This document shows, one piece after another, positions 1 to 5,315 of a stretch of DNA of 5,315 bases. The notes beneath the pieces are model-generated. The model was not told where the DNA came from and ran no database searches. It saw only the letters and a program-made list of their open reading frames with translations. Source of the stretch: JAHJQQ01 sp964458835 (lineage in GTDB: Bacteria; Pseudomonadota; Gammaproteobacteria; Thiohalobacterales; Thiohalobacteraceae). Position 1 is the first letter of the stretch. The number at the start of each line of letters is the position of its first letter. The stretch spans positions 1 to 5,315 of the forward strand of contig CAYWKV010000196.1 of NCBI GenBank assembly GCA_964458835.1. The letters run 5' to 3'. The position numbers and the translations under genes were made by a program.

Positions 1-20
1 CGGAACCACCCCCCCCACCC

Positions 21-67
21 CGGCCGGGCGGCGGCCTGGCACGGTGCCCGCTCCGTACAGGGCACCG
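21..67. repeat. Two short hairpins in C-rich intergenic DNA
   Basis: Positions 42-49 (cggtgccc) and 60-67 (gggcaccg) form a perfect 8-bp inverted repeat around a 10-nt loop. A smaller one precedes it: ggccg at 22-26 and cggcc at 32-36. Neither is followed by a T-run on either strand, so there is no strong case for an intrinsic terminator. They could be the 3' end structure of a gene to the left of the window, or chance pairing in GC-rich DNA. No gene is visible in 1-178. Confidence 0.35.
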
Positions 68-108
68 ATATCCTGCGGATCGGTTCGATTTCCCTGTCAT
101 GACAATTG

Positions 109-117
109 TGTTATACA
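109..117 (+). promoter_or_regulatory. Possible extended -10 promoter element for the small membrane-protein gene
   Basis: Positions 109-117 read TG-T-TATACA, an extended -10 arrangement matching four of six bases of the sigma-70 -10 consensus. It lies in the most AT-rich part of the leader (about 84-125), which is where a promoter would be expected for the gene at 179. No good -35 hexamer sits 16-18 bp upstream. If used, transcription would begin near 124 and leave a leader of about 55 nt. This is inference from sequence pattern only. Confidence 0.25.
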
Positions 118-179
118 CAGTCTAAGTCCGGTCCACCGGACAACGACCGCCCACCCCAACGAGAGGCCGGTGTATAACA
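109..179 (+). promoter_or_regulatory. Leader inverted repeat flanking an inner hairpin, upstream of the small membrane-protein gene
   Basis: A perfect 10-bp inverted repeat pairs 109-118 (tgttatacac) with 170-179 (gtgtataaca). Its last base is the A of the ATG at 179. Nested inside is a second perfect inverted repeat, gtccggt (126-132) with accggac (135-141). The Shine-Dalgarno-like GAGAGG at 161-166 lies outside both stems. If the transcript includes 109, the outer stem would pair the bases next to the start codon. If transcription starts downstream of 118, the outer repeat can act only on DNA, for example as two operator half-sites with centres about 61 bp apart. No direct evidence separates these options. 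Confidence 0.35.
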
Positions 180-511
180 TGAAAACTCTGCTCACCCTGC
201 TCACCCCGCCCTTCGCAGCCTGCCGGTACGGCTGCGCCGGCTGCTGTGCCGCGCCCATCGGCGTGTTCTGGCTCACCGGCATCGTCAGCATCCTGTACGG
301 CTCCCTGTGGGATGGACCGGCCACCGGTACGGGCTGGCAGACCGTGGTACTGGGCTTCGGACTGTGGGGCATCGCGGCGATCTGGGCCGCCCTGACCCTC
401 CGTAACGCCGACCCGGAGAGCTGCGACGACGCCCCCAGCCGCCTGTGCAGCAAGATCCTGCCCACGGTGGACGAGCCGGATCCCTTCGACGAGGTGCGCA
501 AGGCGCGCTAA
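179..511 (+). CDS. Small cysteine-rich two-helix membrane protein of unknown function
   Basis: This encodes a 110-residue protein that I do not recognise. Two hydrophobic segments are visible at about residues 24-43 and 55-74, joined by a short Gly/Thr/Trp-containing loop. Just before the first segment is a cysteine cluster (C15, C19, C22, C23; CX3CX2CC), and two more cysteines follow the second (C82, C90). With two membrane passes, both cysteine groups lie on the same face, so a shared metal site or disulfides are possible but unproven. The tail is acidic and ends in charged residues (PFDEVRKAR). Third positions are strongly G/C throughout, which supports real coding. I chose ATG 179 because the frame upstream to the GTG at 44 loses this bias and crosses the inverted repeats; GAGAGG at 161-166 is a distant but usable ribosome site. 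The gene is convergent with secF and has no visible operon partner. Confidence 0.75.
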   Translation: MKTLLTLLTPPFAACRYGCAGCCAAPIGVFWLTGIVSILYGSLWDGPATGTGWQTVVLGFGLWGIAAIWAALTLRNADPESCDDAPSRLCSKILPTVDEPDPFDEVRKAR

Positions 512-540
512 TCGTACTGATTCCAAGCCGCCAAAACGAT

Positions 541-570
541 CGAGCCGCCCCCTGAATCGGGGGCGGCTCG
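541..570 (-). terminator. Intrinsic terminator of the tgt-yajC-secD-secF operon
   Basis: Positions 541-552 and 559-570 form a perfect 12-bp GC-rich stem with a 6-nt loop; the flanking bases 540 and 571 can add a thirteenth pair. Read on the minus strand, the stem is followed within a few bases by TTTT (complement of 533-536), the expected U-run. It begins 31 nt after the secF stop codon. On the plus strand no T-run follows, so it would terminate the convergent small gene (ending at 511) less efficiently, though it could still block read-through or protect that transcript's 3' end. Confidence 0.8.
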
Positions 571-601
571 ACGGGTCCGCCTGCCTACTCGGACAATATA
601 C

Positions 602-1534
602 TCAGGACCTGCCGTCCTCCAGCCCCTCCTTCTTCACCGGCATCAGATCGGCACGCGACACACCCAGCCACATCACGATCGGGCTGGCGACCAGCACCGA
701 CGAGTAGATGCCGAACATGATGCCGATGGTCAGTGCCAAGGCGAAGTAGTGCAGTGTTTCGCCGCCGAAGAACAGCATCGCCAGCACCGCCATCTGCGTA
801 CTGCCGTGGGTGATGATGGTGCGCGACATGGTACGGGTGATGGCGTTGTCGATGATCTGCGGCGTCGTGGCATTGCGCATCTTGCGGAAGTTCTCCCGGA
901 TGCGGTCGAACACCACCACCGACTCATTCACCGAATAGCCCAGGATGGCCAGCACCGCCGCCAGCACGGTGAGCGAGAAATCCCATTGGAACAAGGCGAA
1001 ACACCCCAGGATGATCACCACGTCGTGCATATTGGCGATGATCGCGGCCAGGCCGAATTTCCATTCGAAGCGCATCCAGAGATACACCACGATACCGATG
1101 CCGACGAACAGCAGCGCCATCCCGCCACCCTCGACGAGTTCCTGCCCGACCTGCGGCCCGACGAATTCGGTGCGCCGCAACTCGGCAGCCGGCTCGTCGA
1201 GCTGCAATGCGCGCATGATCTCTTCGGACAGCTTCCCGCCAGGGGTCTGCGCCTTCGCCGGGAGCCGGATCAGTACGTCGTGCGAGGTGCCGAAATTCTG
1301 CACGGTGACGTCCTGGTAGCCGCTCTCCTGCAAACGATCGCGGATCTTCTGCAGGTCGGCCGCCTGCGGATAATTCACCTCGAGCACTGTGCCGCCGGTG
1401 AAATCCACTCCGAAGTTCAGCCCTTTCGTCGCCAGGAAGAATACCGCCAGCAGGAACGTGATCACGGAGATCACATTGAATATGCGCGCATGGCGCATGA
1501 ACGGGATATCGTTGCGGATCTTGAAGAATTCCAT
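602..1534 (-). CDS. secF: Protein translocase subunit SecF
   Basis: SecF is an inner-membrane subunit of the SecDF-YajC complex. It associates with SecYEG and uses the proton motive force to aid late steps of protein export. The product is 310 residues, close to the usual proteobacterial length of about 300-325. The first membrane helix spans about residues 18-36. It is followed by the periplasmic domain, opening with the conserved LNFGVDFTGGTVLEV block (39-53). Five more helices lie between about 138 and 292, giving the expected six. The signature GYSVNESVVVFDRIRENFR (199-217) includes D210, the membrane Asp of the family linked to proton use. The frame stays open upstream to 1630, inside secD, but homologues begin at MEFFKIRNDIPF, and a GGAGAA ribosome site precedes ATG 1534. 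It lies 43 bp after secD, is last in the operon, and is separate from SecD rather than fused. Confidence 0.97.
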   Translation of the reverse strand: MEFFKIRNDIPFMRHARIFNVISVITFLLAVFFLATKGLNFGVDFTGGTVLEVNYPQAADLQKIRDRLQESGYQDVTVQNFGTSHDVLIRLPAKAQTPGGKLSEEIMRALQLDEPAAELRRTEFVGPQVGQELVEGGGMALLFVGIGIVVYLWMRFEWKFGLAAIIANMHDVVIILGCFALFQWDFSLTVLAAVLAILGYSVNESVVVFDRIRENFRKMRNATTPQIIDNAITRTMSRTIITHGSTQMAVLAMLFFGGETLHYFALALTIGIMFGIYSSVLVASPIVMWLGVSRADLMPVKKEGLEDGRS

Positions 1535-1538
1535 CGGG

Positions 1539-1544
1539 TTCTCC
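1539..1544 (-). promoter_or_regulatory. Ribosome binding site of secF
   Basis: The minus strand reads GGAGAA here, four bases before the ATG at 1534. It decides the start: the longer open frame would begin at 1630 within secD and add 32 residues with no SecF similarity. Confidence 0.75.
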
Positions 1545-1577
1545 AGCAGTTCAGTCGTCGTCAGAGCCGGTCGGGGC

Positions 1578-3461
1578 TTACTTCCATTGCGTGTTGCCGA
1601 TCGCCAGCCGTTCGACCCTGCGGCCGCCATAAATCAGGTTGACCAGTGCACGGGACACCATGACGCCGGTGAACATGGAGGTCAGGATGCCCAGGCACAG
1701 CACTACCGCGAATCCACGCACCGGACCGCTGCCGAAAGCGAACAGCGCGATGCCTGCAATCAGCGTGGTGATGTTCGAGTCCAGGATGGTGCCGAAAGCG
1801 CGCTCATAGCCGGCGTGAATGCTCGCCTGTGGCGTATTGCCGCCGCGCAGCTCCTCGCGGATGCGCTCGTTGATGAGCACGTTGGCATCGATCGCCATGC
1901 CGACCGTGAGGGCGATGGCCGCCATGCCCGGCAGGGTGAGCGTGGCCTGCAGCAGCGACAGCAGCGCCACCAGCAGAACCACGTTGATGGCCAGGGCGAT
2001 CACCGCGGTCACCCCGAACACGACGTAATAGACGATCATGAACACCGCGATCATGGCGAAGCCGAACCAGGTGGACTGGAAGCCGCGCTGGATATTCTCC
2101 GCCCCCAGGCTCGGACCGACGGTGCGTTCCTCGATGATCTCGATGGGCGCGGCCAGGGCGCCGGCGCGCAGCAGCAGGGCCAGGTCGCGCGCCTCCTGGG
2201 GGCTGTCCAGGCCGGTGATCTGGAAGCGGTTGCCGAGCTGATCGCGGATGCGGGCGATGTTGATGACTTCCTTCACCTGCCGCTTGTCCTTGACCAGCTC
2301 GCCGTCCACCTCGCGCGTCTCCACCTTGTTCTCGATGAAGACCACAGCCATCAATCGGCCGACGGCATCCTTGGTGGCGTTGGTCATCAGGCGTCCACCC
2401 TTGCCGTCCAGGGTGATGAACACCGCTGCGCCGCCGCTGTCGCGGTCGAAGCCGGAGGCGGCATCGGTGATGTAATCACCGGTCAGGATGACGCGCCGGT
2501 CGAGCAGCACGGGGTTGCCGCTACGCTCGCGGTACAGCTCGCTGCCCGCGGGCACGCGGCCGGTCGCGGCCGCCTCGGCGGGGTTGTGCCCCTCGTCGAC
2601 CATGCGGAATTCCAGGGTTGCGGTCGCACCGAGGATCTCCTTGGCGCGCGCGGTGTCCTGCACGCCCGGCAGCTGTACCACCACGCGGCTGTCGCCCTGC
2701 TGCTGGATGACCGGCTCGGCCACGCCCAGTTCGTTGACGCGGTTGCGCAGCGTGGTGATGTTCTGCTGCAGGGCGAAGTTGCGGATTTCGCGCCGCTGCT
2801 GCTCGCCGATGGTCGCGGCCAGCATCCACTTGTCGGCGCTCTCGGCGGTGCTGAATACCAGATCGGCATACTCCTGCTTCAGCGCGCCCAGGGCCTGATC
2901 GCGCTCGGCCGCGCTGCGGAACTGGGCGACCACGCCGTCGCCGGCGCGGGCGACACTGAGGTAGCGGATCGGCTCGTCGCGTTTGCGCAGGAAGTCGCGG
3001 AACTCGCCGACATAGCGCTCCTCGGACTGCTTCACCGCGGCGTCCATGTCGACCTCCATCAGGAAGTGCACGCCACCGCGCAGATCCAGACCAAGGTACA
3101 TGGGCTGTGCGTTGATGCTGCGCAGCCAGGCCGGCGCGGCGCTGGCGAGATTCAGTGCCACCACGAAGCGGTTGCCAAGCGTCTCTTTGGTCAGGTCGGC
3201 GGCCTTGATCTGGGTGTCCGTATCGTGAAACCGGATCAGCAGCCGCTCGCCGCTCAGATCCACCGCCTTGGGCTGCAGCCCGGCCTCGCGCAGCGACTCC
3301 ACGACCCGCTCACGGATAGACTGATCGACCGACTCGGTGCGCAGCGCCGATACCTGGATGGCGGGATCCTCGCCGTAAAGATTGGGCAAGGCGTACACGA
3401 AGCCGGCAAGCACCACGGCCGCAATCAGGAGGTATTTCCATAACGGATACTGATTGATCAT
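1578..3461 (-). CDS. secD: Protein translocase subunit SecD
   Basis: SecD is the larger partner of SecF in the proton-driven export accessory complex of the inner membrane. The product is 627 residues, close to E. coli SecD (615). An N-terminal membrane helix (about 9-26) leads into a large periplasmic region carrying the family motif GLDLRGGVHFLMEVD (124-138). A conserved block, NITTLRNRVNELGVAEPVIQQQG (234-256), follows. After LLLRAGALAAPI (429-440) come five membrane helices from about 460 to 611. They contain GMAIDANVLINERIREELR (521-539), where D525 matches the essential transmembrane Asp of the family. The start is supported by the family-typical N-terminus (MINQYPLWKY) and by GAGGA at 3471-3475, nine bases upstream. 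The gene is separated from yajC by 247 bp of repeat-bearing DNA, unusually wide for this operon. A 684-codon frame on the opposite strand (1389-3443) is a GC-bias shadow. Confidence 0.98.
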   Translation of the reverse strand: MINQYPLWKYLLIAAVVLAGFVYALPNLYGEDPAIQVSALRTESVDQSIRERVVESLREAGLQPKAVDLSGERLLIRFHDTDTQIKAADLTKETLGNRFVVALNLASAAPAWLRSINAQPMYLGLDLRGGVHFLMEVDMDAAVKQSEERYVGEFRDFLRKRDEPIRYLSVARAGDGVVAQFRSAAERDQALGALKQEYADLVFSTAESADKWMLAATIGEQQRREIRNFALQQNITTLRNRVNELGVAEPVIQQQGDSRVVVQLPGVQDTARAKEILGATATLEFRMVDEGHNPAEAAATGRVPAGSELYRERSGNPVLLDRRVILTGDYITDAASGFDRDSGGAAVFITLDGKGGRLMTNATKDAVGRLMAVVFIENKVETREVDGELVKDKRQVKEVINIARIRDQLGNRFQITGLDSPQEARDLALLLRAGALAAPIEIIEERTVGPSLGAENIQRGFQSTWFGFAMIAVFMIVYYVVFGVTAVIALAINVVLLVALLSLLQATLTLPGMAAIALTVGMAIDANVLINERIREELRGGNTPQASIHAGYERAFGTILDSNITTLIAGIALFAFGSGPVRGFAVVLCLGILTSMFTGVMVSRALVNLIYGGRRVERLAIGNTQWK

Positions 3462-3504
3462 CCGATCCAGTCCTCAACTCACTCGAGAGCCCATGCGGTG
3501 TTCC

Positions 3505-3565
3505 GCAGGAGCAGCCTCCGGCCGCGAAAACGTATTGCCTGTTCGCGGCCGAAGGCCGCTCCTGC
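3505..3565. repeat. REP-like palindromic pair between yajC and secD
   Basis: Two 24-nt arms (3505-3528 and 3542-3565) are inverted copies differing at only two positions, around a 13-nt centre. The right arm contains its own perfect hairpin, gcggcc-gaa-ggccgc (3544-3558); the left arm has the same hairpin with one mismatch. The ends read TTCGCGG and CCGCTCCTGC, closely resembling the REP sequences of Pseudomonas and other gammaproteobacteria (TTCGCGG...CCGCTCCTAC). Such repeats are usually mobilised by RAYT (TnpA-REP) transposases, none of which is in this window. In mRNA the pair would fold into a long stem between yajC and secD, which could affect transcript stability or read-through. Confidence 0.8.
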
Positions 3566-3578
3566 ATTTATTGTTCAG

Positions 3579-3707
3579 GGAACCTCTGAATAATCCGTCA
3601 TTGCCAGGCGCGCAGCGCCGCGGCAATCTCCCAACGGCTGCTTCCCCAGTGCGAGATTGCCGCGCTTCGCTCGCAATGACGGGACCGGCCGATTGATCAG
3701 AGCTTCC
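3579..3707. mobile_element. 129-bp MITE-like element with terminal inverted repeats
   Basis: The left end 3579-3595 (ggaacctctgaataatc) and the reverse complement of 3691-3707 (ggaagctctgatcaatc) agree at 14 of 17 bases. Inside is a second, stronger inverted repeat: 3595-3630 with 3653-3682, sharing ccgtcattgc at the outer and gcggcaatctc at the inner ends. This core matches the GTCATTGCGAG...GCAATCTC repeat that I know as scattered through many bacterial genomes. Flanks ttcag (3574-3578) and tttag (3708-3712) could be an imperfect target duplication; the resemblance of the ends to IS5-family termini and of ttag to a YTAR target is inference. It encodes no transposase. The right end lies one base from the yajC stop codon. 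Confidence 0.6.
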
Positions 3708-3708
3708 T

Positions 3709-4035
3709 TTAGAGTTCCTTGACCGATTCCTTGGGCATCAGCGCGGCGATCGCCGGCCGTTGCACCTTGACCTCCACCCCGTCGGATACCTCCAGCCTGA
3801 CGAAGTTCTCGCCCAGGTCCGCGACCCGGCCCAGCAGCCCGCCGTTGGTGACCACCCAGTCGCCCTTCTTCAGCGCGTCGACCATGGCCCGGTGCTCCTT
3901 GGCGCGCTTCTGCTGCGGCCGGATGAGCAGGAAATAGAAGACCACGAAGATCAGGATCAGGGGCAGGAAGCTCATGATCGGATCGGCCGCCGCCGGCGCT
4001 TCGGCCGCCCAGGCCTCGGAGATGAAAAAGCTCAT
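3709..4035 (-). CDS. yajC: Sec translocon accessory subunit YajC
   Basis: YajC is a small inner-membrane protein that co-purifies with SecD and SecF and is normally encoded just before them. The product is 108 residues, against 110 in E. coli. A short Ala-rich N-terminus (ISEAWAAEAPAAADP) precedes one membrane helix (about 20-38). The family signature FYFLLIRPQQKRAKEHRAM (33-51) follows, then the cytoplasmic domain with LKKGDWVVTNGGLLGRV (55-71). The start at 4035 is supported by AAGGAA at 4041-4046, five bases upstream, and by the conserved N-terminus. It follows tgt by 97 bp. Its stop codon (complement of 3709-3711) nearly touches a repeat element, but length and sequence suggest the C-terminus is complete. 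Confidence 0.96.
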   Translation of the reverse strand: MSFFISEAWAAEAPAAADPIMSFLPLILIFVVFYFLLIRPQQKRAKEHRAMVDALKKGDWVVTNGGLLGRVADLGENFVRLEVSDGVEVKVQRPAIAALMPKESVKEL

Positions 4036-4083
4036 AGCTGTTCCTTAAGATTGCAGATGAGTCGTGAAATCGGTCCCAGCGCC

Positions 4084-4115
4084 GCGGCCGGGGGGCGCAC
4101 GGAACCCCGGGCCGC
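4084..4115. repeat. GC-rich hairpin between tgt and yajC
   Basis: gcggcc (4084-4089) pairs with ggccgc (4110-4115), and gggg (4090-4093) with cccc (4105-4108), with G4109 bulged and an 11-nt loop. It starts 17 nt after the tgt stop on the minus strand. No U-run follows in the direction of transcription, so a full terminator is unlikely. It may cap or stabilise the tgt end of the message, or attenuate weakly before yajC. The composition is very GC-rich, so chance pairing is possible. Confidence 0.4.
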
Positions 4116-4132
4116 CGGCAAAGCGGCCGGTA

Positions 4133-5269
4133 TTATGGCACAGGCGGCACCGCCTGGTCGCGCCTGCGGTAGAAATCCGCCACGAAAGCCGCCAGGGACC
4201 CGGCGGCGATGGCCGCCCGCAGGCCGCGCATCAGGGTCTGATAATAGTGCAGGTTGTGGAGGGTGTTGAGGCGCGCGCCCAGGATCTCGCCGCACTTGTC
4301 CAAGTGGTAGAGATAGGCCCGACTGTAGTGACGGCAGGTGTAGCAGTCGCAGTCGGGGTCGAGGGGGCCGGTGTCGGTACGATGGACGGCGTTGCGGATC
4401 TTGACCACGCCGGCGTGGGTGAACAGGTGGCCGTTGCGGGCATTGCGGGTGGGCATGACGCAGTCGAACATGTCCACGCCGCGGCGTACCGCCTCCACGA
4501 TGTCCTCCGGGCGGCCCACGCCCATGAGGTAGCGCGGCCGGTCCGCCGGCATGCGTGGCATCAGGTGGTCGAGGATGTGCAGGCGCTCGGCCTCGGTCTC
4601 ACCCACCGAGAGGCCGCCGATGGCGTAGCCGTCGAAACCGATGTCGGCCAGGCCGGCCAGCGAGACATCGCGCAGCTCCGGGTACATGCCGCCCTGGACG
4701 ATGCCGAACAGGGCCGACGGGTTGCCGCGGCCGTCGTCATCGGCTGCGTCATGGGCCTGCCGCGAACGACGGGCCCAGCGCAGCGACAGCTCCATGGAGG
4801 CACGTGCCTGTGCCTCGGTCGCCGGATAAGGCGTGCACTCGTCGAAGATCATGACGATGTCCGAGCCCAGGGCACGCTGCACCGCCATGGATTCCTCCGG
4901 TCCGAGAAACACCTTGGAGCCGTTGATGGGCGACCGGAAGGCGACGCCCTGCTCGGTGATCTTGCGCATCGCACCCAGGCTGAACACCTGGAAGCCGCCG
5001 GAGTCGGTCAGGATCGGGCCGTGCCACTGCATGAAGTCATGCAGATCGCCGTGCGCGCGCACCACCTCCACCCCCGGCCGCAGCATGAGATGGAAGGTGT
5101 TGCCCAGCACGATCTGCGCACCGGTCGCCGCCACCTCCTCCGGCGTCATCGCCTTCACCGTGCCATAGGTGCCCACGGGCATGAACGCTGGCGTATCGAT
5201 GAGGCCGCGCGGGAACGTCAACGTCCCGCACCGCGCATGACCGTCCGTATGGTGAATTTCGAAGTGCAT
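4133..5269 (-). CDS. tgt: Queuine tRNA-ribosyltransferase (tRNA-guanine transglycosylase)
   Basis: Tgt exchanges guanine-34 in the anticodon of Asp, Asn, His and Tyr tRNAs for preQ1, a step in queuosine synthesis; it is a cytoplasmic zinc-containing TIM-barrel enzyme. The product is 378 residues (E. coli 375). D89 in GPILTDSGGFQVFSL (84-98) is the active-site Asp, D143 in FDECTPY contacts the base, and the substrate loop DGYAIGGLSVGE is at 213-224. The nucleophile D269 lies in FDCVMPTRNARNG (268-280). The zinc ligands are C307, C309, C312 (CDCYTC) and H338. A short Asp/Gly-rich insert near 177-182 accounts for most of the offset from E. coli numbering. ATG 5269 fits the family N-terminus (MHFEIHHTDGHAR), but the bases upstream (CCCCTAACGTT on the minus strand) show no clear Shine-Dalgarno site. 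It is the first visible gene of the operon; its promoter, and probably queA, lie beyond the right edge. Confidence 0.98.
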   Translation of the reverse strand: MHFEIHHTDGHARCGTLTFPRGLIDTPAFMPVGTYGTVKAMTPEEVAATGAQIVLGNTFHLMLRPGVEVVRAHGDLHDFMQWHGPILTDSGGFQVFSLGAMRKITEQGVAFRSPINGSKVFLGPEESMAVQRALGSDIVMIFDECTPYPATEAQARASMELSLRWARRSRQAHDAADDDGRGNPSALFGIVQGGMYPELRDVSLAGLADIGFDGYAIGGLSVGETEAERLHILDHLMPRMPADRPRYLMGVGRPEDIVEAVRRGVDMFDCVMPTRNARNGHLFTHAGVVKIRNAVHRTDTGPLDPDCDCYTCRHYSRAYLYHLDKCGEILGARLNTLHNLHYYQTLMRGLRAAIAAGSLAAFVADFYRRRDQAVPPVP

Positions 5270-5283
5270 AACGTTAGGGGCTA

Positions 5284-5311
5284 GGGATTCGGGATTCGGG
5301 AATCGGGATTC
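5284..5311. repeat. Heptamer tandem repeat upstream of tgt
   Basis: Four exact 7-bp units stand in tandem on the plus strand: gggattc, gggattc, gggaatc, gggattc. Only the third differs, by one base. The array starts 14 bp upstream of the tgt start codon and may extend past it beyond the window. It lies where the tgt leader, or the boundary with an upstream queA, would be. No open frame or promoter motif is recognisable in 5270-5315. Confidence 0.75.
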
Positions 5312-5315
5312 TGTT

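Noticed and set aside
44..178. N-terminal extension of the small membrane protein from GTG 44
   Set aside because: Codons here lack the third-position G/C bias seen after 179, and the stretch overlaps hairpins and the AT-rich promoter-like region. The hydrophobic, Cys-rich protein starts naturally at MKTLLTLL.
1535..1630. 32-residue extension of SecF to an upstream ATG inside secD
   Set aside because: The extension has no SecF similarity, and the GGAGAA ribosome site and conserved MEFFKIRND start are at 1534.
1389..3443. A 684-codon open frame on the plus strand opposite secD and part of secF
   Set aside because: It is a by-product of high GC at third positions in secD/secF. The translation is His/Gln/Ala/Gly-rich with no recognisable domain, while the minus strand encodes complete SecD and SecF with all family motifs.
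3454..3696. An 80-codon open frame on the plus strand in the yajC-secD gap
   Set aside because: It is a translation through the REP-like and MITE-like repeats. The ending RASLAMTG is typical of spurious proteins predicted from the GCAATGACG repeat.
4036..4132. Terminator separating tgt from yajC
   Set aside because: The hairpin at 4084-4115 has no U-run after it on the minus strand, and tgt-yajC-secDF is normally one transcript.
4064..5284. A 406-codon open frame on the plus strand opposite tgt
   Set aside because: It mirrors the codon bias of tgt, is rich in Val/Ala/His/Arg, and has no family signature. Tgt on the other strand is complete with catalytic and zinc residues.
5270..5315. preQ1 riboswitch upstream of tgt
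   Set aside because: Only 46 bases are available and they are mostly the heptamer array. No preQ1 aptamer pattern is visible.

Overview
The window looks like chromosomal DNA from a GC-rich gammaproteobacterium. The case rests on the gene order tgt-yajC-secD-secF, close protein similarity to the enterobacterial versions, strong G/C preference at third codon positions, and a REP-type palindrome of the kind common in gammaproteobacteria. A Chromatiales or Ectothiorhodospiraceae-like host is a guess from overall flavour, not something the sequence proves.

Layout. Positions 1-178 hold a C-rich, hairpin-rich intergenic stretch and the leader of a small plus-strand gene (179-511). That gene encodes a 110-residue, cysteine-rich protein with two predicted membrane segments, which I do not recognise. 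It converges on the minus-strand secF. A perfect GC-rich hairpin at 541-570 separates the two and is oriented to end the sec operon. The rest of the window is one minus-strand operon, read from right to left: tgt (4133-5269), yajC (3709-4035), secD (1578-3461) and secF (602-1534).

Function. Tgt inserts the queuosine precursor preQ1 into tRNA. YajC, SecD and SecF form the accessory membrane complex that works with SecYEG and uses the proton gradient to help pull proteins across the inner membrane. All four proteins appear intact, with the expected motifs and lengths. Linkage of tgt to yajC-secDF is the standard arrangement; queA would be expected just beyond the right edge but is not in the window.

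Non-coding highlights. The 247-bp gap between yajC and secD holds two unrelated palindromic repeats side by side. One is a paired REP-like element (3505-3565). The other is a 129-bp MITE-like element (3579-3707) whose end lies one base from the yajC stop codon. A four-copy heptamer tandem repeat (5284-5311) sits just upstream of tgt, which lacks an obvious Shine-Dalgarno sequence. The leader of the small membrane-protein gene carries a 10-bp inverted repeat whose right arm runs into the start codon. I see no CRISPR array, tRNA, rRNA, transposase gene or novel defence system. The coding content is mostly ordinary housekeeping; the novelty lies in the small protein and the repeats.
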